Assembly: GCA_900547585.1 (NCBI GenBank)
Contig: URHD01000004.1
Span: 1-49,697, forward strand
Source of the DNA: an uncultured bacterium
GTDB taxonomy: Bacteria; Cyanobacteriota; Vampirovibrionia; Gastranaerophilales; Gastranaerophilaceae
Direction of reading: 5' to 3'
Length of the DNA: 49,697 nt
Below, one piece after another: positions 40,475-48,563 of this stretch. The notes beneath the pieces are model-generated. The model was given only the letters and a program-made list of their open reading frames with translations. It was not told the origin of the DNA and ran no database searches. Position numbers and translations under genes: made by a program. How positions within the stretch are numbered: position 1 is the first letter of the stretch; each line of letters begins with the position of its first letter.

Positions 40475-40503
40475 ATTTTAGTGCAAAAAAAGAGTATGTA
40501 CAA
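40475..40503 (-). promoter_or_regulatory. Promoter, leaderless-type, for the hydF operon
   Basis: On the minus strand TTGTAC (40498-40503), 17 nt, TAAAAT (40475-40480), then 7 nt to the ATG at 40467. The -35 is weak. Confidence 0.4.
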
Positions 40504-40581
40504 GTTTATGTTTGAGGATTTATTGTGTTAAACAAGACTGGGCCTACAGATAATAGAAGCGTGTTCTCCAGTCTTCCAAAG

Positions 40582-40627
40582 TCATTTTTCAACGCCTATG
40601 AGCGAAGCGAATCGAGCTAAAAAATGA
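40582..40627. repeat. Inverted repeat with GAAGCGA core (REP-like)
   Basis: TCATTTTT (40582-40589) pairs with AAAAATGA (40620-40627) around GAGCGAAGCGAATCGAGC, itself partly palindromic. It sits in the 191-bp gap between two minus-strand genes and may end transcription of the gene at 40659. Confidence 0.4.
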
Positions 40628-40658
40628 ATATCCTTACGTTTTACGCCAAAGCAATAAT

Positions 40659-41882
40659 CTACATAAACCCCTTAAAAACCTCACTTTCAGGCTTTTCAAA
40701 ACTACTCTTCAGCTTCTGCTCCTGATTAAATCTGAATTTTGTGAAAAGATTTGAGATTCCGGCAACGAAAAAGCCCATGACACCGATACTGAACAAAAAC
40801 GGTACACTGAAAATCAAGACTTTTTGTTTTGTGAGCCTTTTAAATTCCTCTTTGTAGGAGGTATTTTTTCGTTCGGCAATTTTTTTCGCCAGAACTTCGA
40901 TTTCTTCAAAAGAGGGCGTTTGAAAGTCTTTAGAAATTGTTTCTTTGCATTTGCCTGCTTTTAAAAGAAGCCTTTTGAACCCTTTTTCGAAAAGTTCGGA
41001 ACCTGTGATTATATAAAATCCGACCAGAGGATAGCGGAAAAGCGTTTCGAGAAAATTCTGTTTCCCTCTGTCTTTTGCGGCTCCGAAATAACCCGCCCCT
41101 CCGATTAAAACGCACGAAGTCAGCTGCCCTTTGCTCAAAACCAGCTTCCCATCCTGCTGCGCAAAATCAAGGCTGAAATATTTGTTGAAAAAGTCACGTT
41201 TTTTAGCGTTATTTTTGAAGAATTTCGTGCCGGGCGCCAGAATTAATTCACTCACCCCCTGCAAAGCATTCGAGTTTTGTCCACGTTTTGCAATCAACGC
41301 TCCGAGCCCCAAACATCCGGCAAAAATCCCTGCTGCGCGCAGGATATTCTTCTTGGCGCTTTTTTCGACCCTTTTTTGATAATCTTTGCTTTCTTCTTTC
41401 TTTTCAAGACTTGCAATATTGTTAAAATCCGCTTTTTTAAAGGTTTTCAGCGTAAAAAGATTTTTAAAATAATTAAGCGTAAATTCGGTCAAAGGAATAA
41501 TCATCGCGCTTAATGCTATTGCCGCTTTTGCCGGCAAAATTTTCTTGTTCAGTGCGGAATTCGTCTTTAAAAGCTCAACGGCGGGTTTTGAAACCAAATC
41601 TTTTGCTTTTGGGCTCAGATTCTTCGAAAAAGCTTTCCTTGCGATTTTTTCTCCGATAAGCGCCGGTGCAAAATAAACGAGCGCACTTTCTGAGAGCTCA
41701 AGCATCGAATTTTCTGCTAAATCGGCTTTTGAACGGGCAAAAACAGCTTTCGGAACAAGACATGTTCCTGTGTCTTGAATAAATCTTGTCGTAGAAAGAC
41801 CTGACGCCTGTTCCTGCGAATAAACGAACTTTGCTGCTGATTTTAGGGGTTGGGCTAATGTATTAAATAACGTAACTTGCAT
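40659..41882 (-). CDS. Large protein of unknown function with hydrophobic segments
   Basis: A 407-residue protein I do not recognise. It starts MQVTLFNTLAQPLKSAAKFV. Four or more hydrophobic segments are visible: ALVYFAPALIGEKIA (about 68-83), AAIALSAMIIPLTEFTLNYF (about 121-141), ILRAAGIFAGCLGLGALIA (about 180-198) and, near the end, LIFSVPFLFSIGVMGFFVAG. Long basic stretches lie between. AAAGGAAAG precedes the ATG. Transcription starts at a strong promoter at 42018-42045, and the leader contains an attenuator-like hairpin set. Likely a lineage-specific membrane protein. Confidence 0.65.
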   Translation of the reverse strand: MQVTLFNTLAQPLKSAAKFVYSQEQASGLSTTRFIQDTGTCLVPKAVFARSKADLAENSMLELSESALVYFAPALIGEKIARKAFSKNLSPKAKDLVSKPAVELLKTNSALNKKILPAKAAIALSAMIIPLTEFTLNYFKNLFTLKTFKKADFNNIASLEKKEESKDYQKRVEKSAKKNILRAAGIFAGCLGLGALIAKRGQNSNALQGVSELILAPGTKFFKNNAKKRDFFNKYFSLDFAQQDGKLVLSKGQLTSCVLIGGAGYFGAAKDRGKQNFLETLFRYPLVGFYIITGSELFEKGFKRLLLKAGKCKETISKDFQTPSFEEIEVLAKKIAERKNTSYKEEFKRLTKQKVLIFSVPFLFSIGVMGFFVAGISNLFTKFRFNQEQKLKSSFEKPESEVFKGFM

Positions 41883-41901
41883 AAAACTTTCCTTTTAACT
41901 A

Positions 41902-41970
41902 AAAAACCTGCACAAACAGTACAGGTTTTTCAAAAAATTTTATGCTGAACGACCTGTACTAAACTACAGG
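41902..41970 (-). promoter_or_regulatory. Attenuator-like leader with alternative hairpins
   Basis: In the minus-strand RNA the first hairpin is CCTGTA-6nt-TACAGG (41953-41970). The second, AAAAACCTG-11nt-CAGGTTTTT (41902-41930), ends in a U tract like a terminator. AGTACAGGT from the first (41952-41960) is perfectly complementary to ACCTGTACT of the second (41918-41926). The first hairpin and the terminator can thus be exchanged for an antiterminator. Ligand, if any, unknown. Confidence 0.55.
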
Positions 41971-42017
41971 CGCCACCAGTTATTTAAATTTGAAAAATTA
42001 TTCATCATAGCAAAACC

Positions 42018-42045
42018 AGTATAAACCATAAAATCCTACTGTCAA
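42018..42045 (-). promoter_or_regulatory. Strong promoter of the gene at 40659-41882
   Basis: On the minus strand perfect TTGACA (42040-42045), 16 nt, TATACT (42018-42023). It overlaps the last codon of the DUF488 gene and gives a leader of about 125 nt. Confidence 0.75.
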
Positions 42046-42392
42046 GACAGATGGTCAATATAATCTTTCAGTACAACAGCCTGATTATCCTTTGTATCTT
42101 TTGCTGCGTAAAGCAAGGTTACGTTTGATTTTTTGAGCAATTCCTGAATTTTTTCAATCTCGGGGTTGTTTTTTAATTCTGCTTTGTATTTTTTGGAAAA
42201 TTCTGCGAATTTTTCAGGGTCATGATTGAACCATTCGCGCAGTTCTGTGCTCGGGGCGAGGTTTTTCAGCCACTCATCGTAATCAACTTCCTCTTTTTTC
42301 AACCCTCTAGGCCACAGCCGGTCAACGAGAATTCTTACCCCGTCGTCTTTTGACGATTTTTCATATACGCGTTTTATCTGTAATTTGTTCAT
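42042..42392 (-). CDS. DUF488 family protein
   Basis: A 116-residue protein with the DUF488 pattern: IKRVYEKSSKDDGVRILVDR followed by LWPRGLKKEE, then WLKNLAPSTELREWFNHDPE and a C-terminal LLYAAKDTKDNQAVVLKDYI. Family members are small cytoplasmic proteins of unknown function, often linked with stress or nucleic acids. Length is typical. It lies 47 nt after the long minus-strand operon, with a likely terminator between, so it may have its own start of transcription. Confidence 0.85.
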   Translation of the reverse strand: MNKLQIKRVYEKSSKDDGVRILVDRLWPRGLKKEEVDYDEWLKNLAPSTELREWFNHDPEKFAEFSKKYKAELKNNPEIEKIQELLKKSNVTLLYAAKDTKDNQAVVLKDYIDHLS

Positions 42393-42412
42393 ATTTTATT
42401 ATTTGAACAAAT

Positions 42413-42437
42413 CAAAACGCGCCTCATCCCTCAGGCG
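42413..42437 (-). terminator. Terminator of the long minus-strand operon
   Basis: On the minus strand CGCCT (42433-42437) pairs with AGGCG (42420-42424), extended by weaker pairs, and TTTTGATTTGTT follows. It starts at the stop codon of the gene at 42440. Confidence 0.5.
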
Positions 42438-42439
42438 GG

Positions 42440-44263
42440 CTATTCAAATTTAACCTTAAACATAATTTCCGCATTTTCTTGCAATGAAGCAGGCTTGTTT
42501 TTCCAGAGTTTGAATGTAATATGTGCTGGCAGCTGTGTGATAACGAAATCCATTTCCGGCTGCAAAGGCGATGTATTTGTGCAGCCGCCCGGAACCTTAC
42601 AGCTTCCGCCTGTATGAAGAAAATCCCTGAATGTATAAAGATGATTGGAAATATTGTTATTTTCTTTAAAAATGATGTTTTTATAAGAAACAGCATATCC
42701 GTATTTGTAGCCCAAATCCCTTGCATTCAAGCCGACAAAGCCAAACGGCATTCCGTATTGGGGTTCTTGAATATTGTGAATTAGCGAGTTATTGGCATTG
42801 TAATTCACAATTATAAGGTTTGCGTTTTTGCTGTACAGGATTTTTTGCGGTATAAAATTGAGAAGTTTGTTCTGGCAAAATGGCGTATCCTGCGGATATT
42901 TGTAGCCGAGAGTCTGGATTGGCCCGACCAGAACAGCCGGATTGTTCAGATAAACGCTTCTTGCGCTGTAACCTTTTGTTATATCTTTTGCACTGAACGG
43001 GCATGCTACATTTTCGCCATACCAGGGTTTTCCGCCCTCAATCGCCCCAAAAACCTCGTTCGATGGGCTGTAAAACTTTGATGCAAATATCGAATCATTC
43101 ACGTATTTCTTTCTCAGATTAAAAATTTCTTCGCGGGAAAGATAATCATATTCTGTTGGCGCATTTACTTTGATTTCTGTCAGTTCGTCGTCAGAATTCT
43201 TATTTTGTGCTGCAGAAACTGGTATTTTTGCGCTTATTTCATTGGACTGCTGCGGTAATTGCGCGGTTTTATAATGAAAAGCATTGTTTTTATCAATAAT
43301 TTGAAAAATACCTGAAACAATCAAGCCCGTAGCCAGCAGTGTGATGAAAATACTTTTTTTATTGGTTATAATCCTAAAAGCCAGCCCGAATGCCATAAAT
43401 AACCCGAACAATGAAAATATAAAAATCGGCGATATGTAATTATAAGCAAAAGTTTTTTCATTGCCGTTTAGAAATGCTTGAAATTTGTTTACATAATTGT
43501 TGGCAGTGAACGGTAATAAATACATCGTGTAGGTGTCAATCAGTTTGTCCGAGCACTGGATATAAACTGTGAAATAACGAACCCTGTGTCCAAGGCGCAT
43601 GCGTTCACTGTATATATTTTTGATGTTTTTTATTTCTGTGGTATCTTTATTTATTCCTGAAATTACAGTATAGGATTTCATCGTACAAACCCCTGAAACC
43701 CGGTCACACTTAACTGTATGGAAAGAAAACAATGCAATCGTGAAGAATAATGATATCCCGAATATTTTCAGCCATTTTTTATTGATAAAAGATGGAAAAG
43801 ACGGGCTGTTTTGGGGCTGCGGCTGTCTGGACGGGTCAAAATCAGAAACCTTTTTGAAAATTTGAACATACAAATCAATCACATCATCCACATCCATTTT
43901 AATTTGGGTAACATCGCCGTTTTTGCACTTTATTGTCATTGTCGTAACGTTTAAATCAACATTTGAAATGCAGTCATTGTATATGACTTTTACTGGGAGG
44001 TTATTTTTGAACAAAGTAAGCGTCTGGTAGTCTTCTGAGATGCTTATTGCGTCGTATTCCTTTTTGTTTTTGACGTAAAAAATGCTGTAAATCAATATCA
44101 AAGCCAAAATCGCCAAAATGGCTGTTTTTATAATGTTGTGCACAGGTGCATACAGCATCAGACCGATACAAAATAGCTCCAGAATACAGATGAGGACTAA
44201 AATTTTTATTGCAAATGGCTTTGTTTGCCTGATTTTGTAATAAAATTTTTCCTCTTTTTTCAT
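42440..44263 (-). CDS. Large membrane protein of unknown function
   Basis: A 607-residue protein, not recognised. Two membrane helices near residues 18-65 precede a soluble stretch (70-155) whose strands DYQTLTLFKNNLPVKVIYND are reminiscent of PH-like domains. More helices lie near 168-186 and at about 280-330. The C-terminal 240 residues are soluble, with FNLRKKYVNDSIFASKFYSP, EVFGAIEGGKPWYGENVACP and several Cys that could form disulfides outside the cytoplasm. It follows the WecA-like gene by 13 nt, so it may act in envelope polysaccharide synthesis. The start is an ATG with AGAAAGGTC. Confidence 0.7.
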   Translation of the reverse strand: MKKEEKFYYKIRQTKPFAIKILVLICILELFCIGLMLYAPVHNIIKTAILAILALILIYSIFYVKNKKEYDAISISEDYQTLTLFKNNLPVKVIYNDCISNVDLNVTTMTIKCKNGDVTQIKMDVDDVIDLYVQIFKKVSDFDPSRQPQPQNSPSFPSFINKKWLKIFGISLFFTIALFSFHTVKCDRVSGVCTMKSYTVISGINKDTTEIKNIKNIYSERMRLGHRVRYFTVYIQCSDKLIDTYTMYLLPFTANNYVNKFQAFLNGNEKTFAYNYISPIFIFSLFGLFMAFGLAFRIITNKKSIFITLLATGLIVSGIFQIIDKNNAFHYKTAQLPQQSNEISAKIPVSAAQNKNSDDELTEIKVNAPTEYDYLSREEIFNLRKKYVNDSIFASKFYSPSNEVFGAIEGGKPWYGENVACPFSAKDITKGYSARSVYLNNPAVLVGPIQTLGYKYPQDTPFCQNKLLNFIPQKILYSKNANLIIVNYNANNSLIHNIQEPQYGMPFGFVGLNARDLGYKYGYAVSYKNIIFKENNNISNHLYTFRDFLHTGGSCKVPGGCTNTSPLQPEMDFVITQLPAHITFKLWKNKPASLQENAEIMFKVKFE

Positions 44264-44276
44264 TTATTTGACCTTT

Positions 44277-45329
44277 CTATTTTTGTGCACTTTTTGTGCT
44301 TGCAAGATAGCTCAAAAACAGCATTATCAGCGAAATTCCCACTGCGTAAAGAAAATATTTAGCGATTGAGGAACTTACAATAACAGACGCCAGAGCCCCA
44401 GACAAAACAGCCACAGACGCAAGAATAAGCACGGTCTGGTTCTGCGTTAAGCCAGCTTTTAAAAGCTTGTGATGAATATGCTCTGCATCAGGCGTAAATG
44501 GCGATTTCCCTTTTAAAATTCTTCTCAAAGAGGAGAATGTTATGTCCAGAATCGGCACAGAAAGCACAAAAATCGGCACAAACATGGTTAATGCAGCTGA
44601 TTTCATTACTCCCGTAACCGAAAGCGTTGCCAGCATAAAGCCTGAAAACAGCGCACCGGAGTCGCCCATAAAGATTTTTGCCGGATTGAAGTTGTAAGTC
44701 AAAAACGCAAGCATTGAGCCCGCAAGAATGAACGCAATCAGCGCACTAATGGCGTTAGTCGGGGTCATTGCGACCGCAACAAGCCCGAGCGTAACCGCGC
44801 TAATAGTAACAACCGAGCCCGCAAGCCCGTCCACGCCGTCAATAAAGTTCACCGCATTGCTTATACCCACAATCCACAAAATCGTTATAATATATGAGGC
44901 AACAGGATTGAGCACAAACGGGTCGCCGAATGGATTGTAAATCGAATCAACGCTTATTCCGAGCAAAAATACAATAGTTGCGATGGAAATCTGGATAACA
45001 AGCTTGAATTTAGCATTCAGCCCGTAAATATCATCAATCAACCCGAGCAAAAACATCAGTGAACCGCCCAGAAGTATGCCGGATAAGAGTTTTCCGTACG
45101 GATAATAGCTTAAAACCACCAGCAGCAAAAATGTAATCATCGCGCTGAGCCAGATTGCGATTCCGCCGAGCCTTGAGATTTCTCCGTGGTGAATTTTTCT
45201 TTCATTCGGCTTGTCAACAAGGTGATGAGCCGCAGAAAAGTGAATTACGAAAGGAACGATGAAAACTCCCAGCAAATACGAAATCACCGCGCCTAATATC
45301 TGTGCATCCGTTAATTTAAAAGCAAACAT
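44277..45329 (-). CDS. Undecaprenyl-phosphate sugar-1-phosphate transferase (WecA/TagO-like)
   Basis: A 350-residue polytopic membrane enzyme of the MraY/WecA/TagO family, attaching a sugar-1-phosphate to the lipid carrier. HLVDKPNERKIHHGEISRLG is the N-terminal signature. LLGLIDDIYGLNAKFKLVIQ carries the DD motif, NAVNFIDGVDGLAGSV the NxxN(x)xDGxDGL motif, KIFMGDSGALFSGFM the GDSG motif, and DAEHIHHKLLKAGL the HIHH motif specific for WecA/TagO-type enzymes. Eleven helices are expected. Substrate is probably UDP-GlcNAc or related. It starts wall-linked or O-antigen-type glycan synthesis and lies in the glyA operon. Confidence 0.9.
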   Translation of the reverse strand: MFAFKLTDAQILGAVISYLLGVFIVPFVIHFSAAHHLVDKPNERKIHHGEISRLGGIAIWLSAMITFLLLVVLSYYPYGKLLSGILLGGSLMFLLGLIDDIYGLNAKFKLVIQISIATIVFLLGISVDSIYNPFGDPFVLNPVASYIITILWIVGISNAVNFIDGVDGLAGSVVTISAVTLGLVAVAMTPTNAISALIAFILAGSMLAFLTYNFNPAKIFMGDSGALFSGFMLATLSVTGVMKSAALTMFVPIFVLSVPILDITFSSLRRILKGKSPFTPDAEHIHHKLLKAGLTQNQTVLILASVAVLSGALASVIVSSSIAKYFLYAVGISLIMLFLSYLASTKSAQK

Positions 45330-45342
45330 TAATTAATTCCTG

Positions 45343-46593
45343 TTATTTTCTTATATCTTTATATAAAGGGTGTTTTTGACACAGTTTCAACGAACGTTCT
45401 TTGAGGTTTTTGAGCGCAATTTCATTGTCTGATGCCGTAACCGCAGAAGCAATGATTTTTGCGACTTCAGCCATATCTTCTTCTTTGAATCCTCTTGTTG
45501 TTACCGCTGCTGCGCCGAGCCTTACGCCGCTTGTGACGAATGGGCTTTGCGGGTCGTTCGGAACGGTGTTTTTGTTGGCTGTAATTCCGACTTTTTCAAG
45601 GACATTGGCAATATCTTTGCCGGTTTTGTTGAATTTTCTCAAATCAAGCGTCATAAGATGGTTTTCGGTCATTCCTCCGACAATATCCATCCCTTCTTCC
45701 ATAAGCCCCTTTGCAAGCGCTTTTGAATTTTTAACAATTTGTGCTGCATATTCTTTAAAAGCAGGTTCAAGTGCCTCTTTTAGCGCAATTGCTTTGCCGG
45801 CAATTATATGTTCAAGCGGGCCGCCCTGAATTCCCGGGAAAACAGCCTTATCAATGCCCTGAGCATGCTCTGCATCGCACATAACAATCCCTCCTCTGGG
45901 GCCTCTGAGGGTTTTGTGGGTTGTTGTTGTGATAAAATGCGCATAACCTGCGGGGGACGGGTGAACACCGCCTGCAACAAGTGCCGCAATATGCGCTATA
46001 TCAGCCATCAAATATGCTCCGACTGAATCCGCAATCTCTCTGAATCTTTTGAAATCAATGATTTTTGAGTAATTGCTTGCTCCGGCGATAATCATTTTGG
46101 GCTTTGCTTCTTTTGCGAGTTTTTCGACTTCATCGTAGTCGATTTCGCCGTTATCGTTGACGCCGTAGCTTACGACATTGAAGTACATTCCTGAAAAATT
46201 AACCGGAGAACCGTGAGAAAGGTGCCCGCCGTTGGACAAATCCATGCCCATAACGGTATCGCCCGGTTTAAGAGCGTACAAAAATACCGCCATGTTCGCC
46301 TGAGCACCGCTGTGGGGCTGCACATTGGCATGATCAACGCCGAAAAGCTTTTTGCAGCGTTCTTGAGCGAGTTCTTCGATTACATCTACGTTTTCACACC
46401 CGTTGTAGAATCTTTTATGAGGCTTGCCTTCTGCGTATTTGTTGGTCAAAACCGTTCCGCAAGCTGCCATAACAGCTTCTGACGTAAAATTTTCACTAGC
46501 AATCAATTCGATTGTGTTCTGCTGTCTTTCCAGCTCTTTTTCTATTGCCTGGGCGACCTCAGGGTCGTTTTTTCTGATTATATCCAATTCCAT
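45343..46593 (-). CDS. glyA: Serine hydroxymethyltransferase
   Basis: A 416-residue PLP enzyme that converts serine and tetrahydrofolate to glycine and methylene-tetrahydrofolate. IELIASENFTSEAVMAACGT and NKYAEGKPHKRFYNGCENVD are N-terminal signatures, VQPHSGAQANMAVF the PLP phosphate site, and HFITTTTHKTLRGPRGGIVM contains the Lys bound to PLP. Length is typical. GGAGAGAG precedes the ATG. It lies 21 nt after the SPOR gene and 13 nt before the WecA-like gene. Confidence 0.95.
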   Translation of the reverse strand: MELDIIRKNDPEVAQAIEKELERQQNTIELIASENFTSEAVMAACGTVLTNKYAEGKPHKRFYNGCENVDVIEELAQERCKKLFGVDHANVQPHSGAQANMAVFLYALKPGDTVMGMDLSNGGHLSHGSPVNFSGMYFNVVSYGVNDNGEIDYDEVEKLAKEAKPKMIIAGASNYSKIIDFKRFREIADSVGAYLMADIAHIAALVAGGVHPSPAGYAHFITTTTHKTLRGPRGGIVMCDAEHAQGIDKAVFPGIQGGPLEHIIAGKAIALKEALEPAFKEYAAQIVKNSKALAKGLMEEGMDIVGGMTENHLMTLDLRKFNKTGKDIANVLEKVGITANKNTVPNDPQSPFVTSGVRLGAAAVTTRGFKEEDMAEVAKIIASAVTASDNEIALKNLKERSLKLCQKHPLYKDIRK

Positions 46594-46614
46594 ATTCTCT
46601 CTCCTGTCTATATT

Positions 46615-47295
46615 TTATTCAGAAACAACTCTCGCGCTGAAACCTGCCTGCCTGATTTGGTTTGCGACACTTTCCGCCTTTGCTGCGCTTGCAAATGAAC
46701 CTGCCTGCAGTACATAAGCCCCGTTTACTTCTTTAACAAACGGAGAAATGCCGATGGGCGCATTCATCAGGTGATTTTGCGCCTGTATAGCCTGTTCAAT
46801 CGTTGCATAGTTGCCAACATAAACTTTTGTCATTTTATATGGTTCAACTGCCGCCGGTTTCGGGATTGGCGGTGCTGTTCTGATGTTTTGAGGGTTTACA
46901 TATTCTGTTTCGTTTGCTTTAGGCAACGTTATTTCTGGGCCGACCTGCTCTTCTTTTTTAGGCACCGTTGAATTTTCCTGCATTGTGGTCGTTTTTGCTG
47001 CTTCATATTCGACTTCTTCTGATTTTTCTTCATCGCCGCGCTTTGAAACGCCGGGCATGTTATCTTCCAGCTGAATCCATTTTAATCTGTCGTCGATTGC
47101 CTTTTTAAAATCGCTTTGCGGCTCGTCAGAATCTTCTGATTCGACTGTGGTGAGTTCTTCGCCTCCGATTTCAACATCTACGTTAGGCGAAAAGCTTTTT
47201 ATAAGGTAAGTTACGCCGATGAGTGTAATTAAAAACGTAATTATGAACAAAGCAATGGTTTGTTTTGCTTTTCTTTGCGAATTTTTAGACACCAT
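46615..47295 (-). CDS. SPOR domain protein, single-pass membrane
   Basis: A 226-residue protein. One membrane helix at residues 14-32 (IALFIITFLITLIGVTYLI) follows a short basic cytoplasmic tail. A Glu/Ser/Thr/Pro-rich linker (35-145) leads to a C-terminal SPOR domain (about 150-226): TKVYVGNYATIEQAIQAQNH, AYVLQAGSFASAAKAESVAN and QAGFSARVVSE. SPOR domains bind denuded glycan strands in septal peptidoglycan, so a cell-division or wall role is likely. AGGAG precedes the ATG. Confidence 0.9.
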   Translation of the reverse strand: MVSKNSQRKAKQTIALFIITFLITLIGVTYLIKSFSPNVDVEIGGEELTTVESEDSDEPQSDFKKAIDDRLKWIQLEDNMPGVSKRGDEEKSEEVEYEAAKTTTMQENSTVPKKEEQVGPEITLPKANETEYVNPQNIRTAPPIPKPAAVEPYKMTKVYVGNYATIEQAIQAQNHLMNAPIGISPFVKEVNGAYVLQAGSFASAAKAESVANQIRQAGFSARVVSE

Positions 47296-47298
47296 GTT

Positions 47299-47862
47299 TT
47301 AAACTCCTCTTACCTTGCAAACCGCAAAATGTATATCTTTATCTTCTTCAATATACCGTGTCATGATGTTTTTCGCAAACTCCTTAACACTGGTTATTCC
47401 CAAATCGTTTTCAAGTCCGCAGGCTTTTACGGGCGCGCCTTCTGAATTTATGTTCAAGCCGATGTGAATAAGGCTAGACGTCATTGATTTTGTTGCGATA
47501 GAAACGGACAGTTTTGCGTCATTAACAAAAATATCGTCGCCTGAGCGGCGGATTTCAATATTTTTGTCGAGCATTTTTCCGAGTTCTTCAATAATTATGC
47601 AAATCAAAAGCCTCTGGCGCGAAACTGCTTCCGCAAGCGGCATTTCAAAGTGCTCAAGGATAAAACTAACCATTTTTTTGCTGTAAATCGGCGAATTCGT
47701 TAAAACATCCTCAATATCTACCATCTCCGTAAGTTTTACGTCCATCTCGCCGATAAAAGACACGATTGCGTCCCCGCAAATGCCGAAATTCTTGTAAATC
47801 CAGTGCGGCGCAAGCTGTGAGCCGATATATTTTATTTCCTCATCAACAAATTTAGATTCCAT
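47299..47862 (-). CDS. DUF366 family protein, queC-linked
   Basis: A 187-residue protein matching DUF366: FVDEEIKYIGSQLAPHWIYK, VSFIGEMDVKLTEMVDIEDV, SFILEHFEMPLAEAVSRQRL, RRSGDDIFVNDAKLSVSIAT and a C-terminal VCKVRGV. DUF366 genes are often beside queC in diverse bacteria, as here (14 nt apart), which links the family to 7-deazaguanine metabolism; the activity is not established to my knowledge. Length is typical. Confidence 0.85.
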   Translation of the reverse strand: MESKFVDEEIKYIGSQLAPHWIYKNFGICGDAIVSFIGEMDVKLTEMVDIEDVLTNSPIYSKKMVSFILEHFEMPLAEAVSRQRLLICIIIEELGKMLDKNIEIRRSGDDIFVNDAKLSVSIATKSMTSSLIHIGLNINSEGAPVKACGLENDLGITSVKEFAKNIMTRYIEEDKDIHFAVCKVRGV

Positions 47863-47876
47863 AACCCTATTTTCAT

Positions 47877-48563
47877 TTAAAAAAGCTTTTTAATCAAGTC
47901 AAAACAACCGTTGTTTTCAAGAGCGCGTTTGAGCCTTGAACAGGATTCACATTTCCCGCAATGCCCGTTTTCTACGTCGTAGCAGCTGTTTATGAGCTCA
48001 AGCGGCGCATCTTCTTCGATTCCGCGCCTGATAATTTCATCTTTGTTCAAATTAATCAACGGTGCAACAACTTCCACCCTTTTCAGCGCCGAATATTCAA
48101 GCGATTTGTTAATATTTTCTATAAATTCTTTTGAATTATCAGGAAAAGTAGCGGCTTCTTCTTTGTTTGCGCCGATTACAATGGTTTCGTAACCCTGTGA
48201 ATCTGCAAAAGCCGCGGCAATGTTCACAAATAGCCCGTTTCTATTAGGAACCCACACGCTCGCGCAGCTTCCTGTGGTTATTTCTAGGTTGTCGAGGCTG
48301 TTTTTATCAAGTTCGGGGATTTTTTTGTCCGAAACGAGCGATGTGTGCGTAATTTCTTTCAGCCATTTTAATTCAATGATTTTGTGCTCAATTCCGTAAT
48401 ATTGTGCGATTTTTTTTGAGGCTTCTTCCTCTTTTTTGAACGATTTTTGTCCGTAATCAAAGGTCAGCGCCAGTTTAAAATCGGTTGTTTTCATTGCTGC
48501 AATCGAAACCAGCGAGTCCAGCCCTCCCGACAACAAAATAATGCCTTTATTAACCTTGCTCAT
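47877..48563 (-). CDS. queC: 7-cyano-7-deazaguanine synthase
   Basis: A 228-residue QueC, making preQ0 from 7-carboxy-7-deazaguanine and ammonia with ATP. LLSGGLDSLVSIAAM is the PP-loop, LTFDYGQKSFKKEEEA the following strand, and CASVWVPNRNGLFVNIAAAF the VPxRN motif. NSCYDVENGHCGKCESCSRL is the four-Cys zinc site near the C-terminus. Its first 14 nt overlap the upstream HEAT-repeat gene. QueD and QueE are not in this window. Confidence 0.95.
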   Translation of the reverse strand: MSKVNKGIILLSGGLDSLVSIAAMKTTDFKLALTFDYGQKSFKKEEEASKKIAQYYGIEHKIIELKWLKEITHTSLVSDKKIPELDKNSLDNLEITTGSCASVWVPNRNGLFVNIAAAFADSQGYETIVIGANKEEAATFPDNSKEFIENINKSLEYSALKRVEVVAPLINLNKDEIIRRGIEEDAPLELINSCYDVENGHCGKCESCSRLKRALENNGCFDLIKKLF

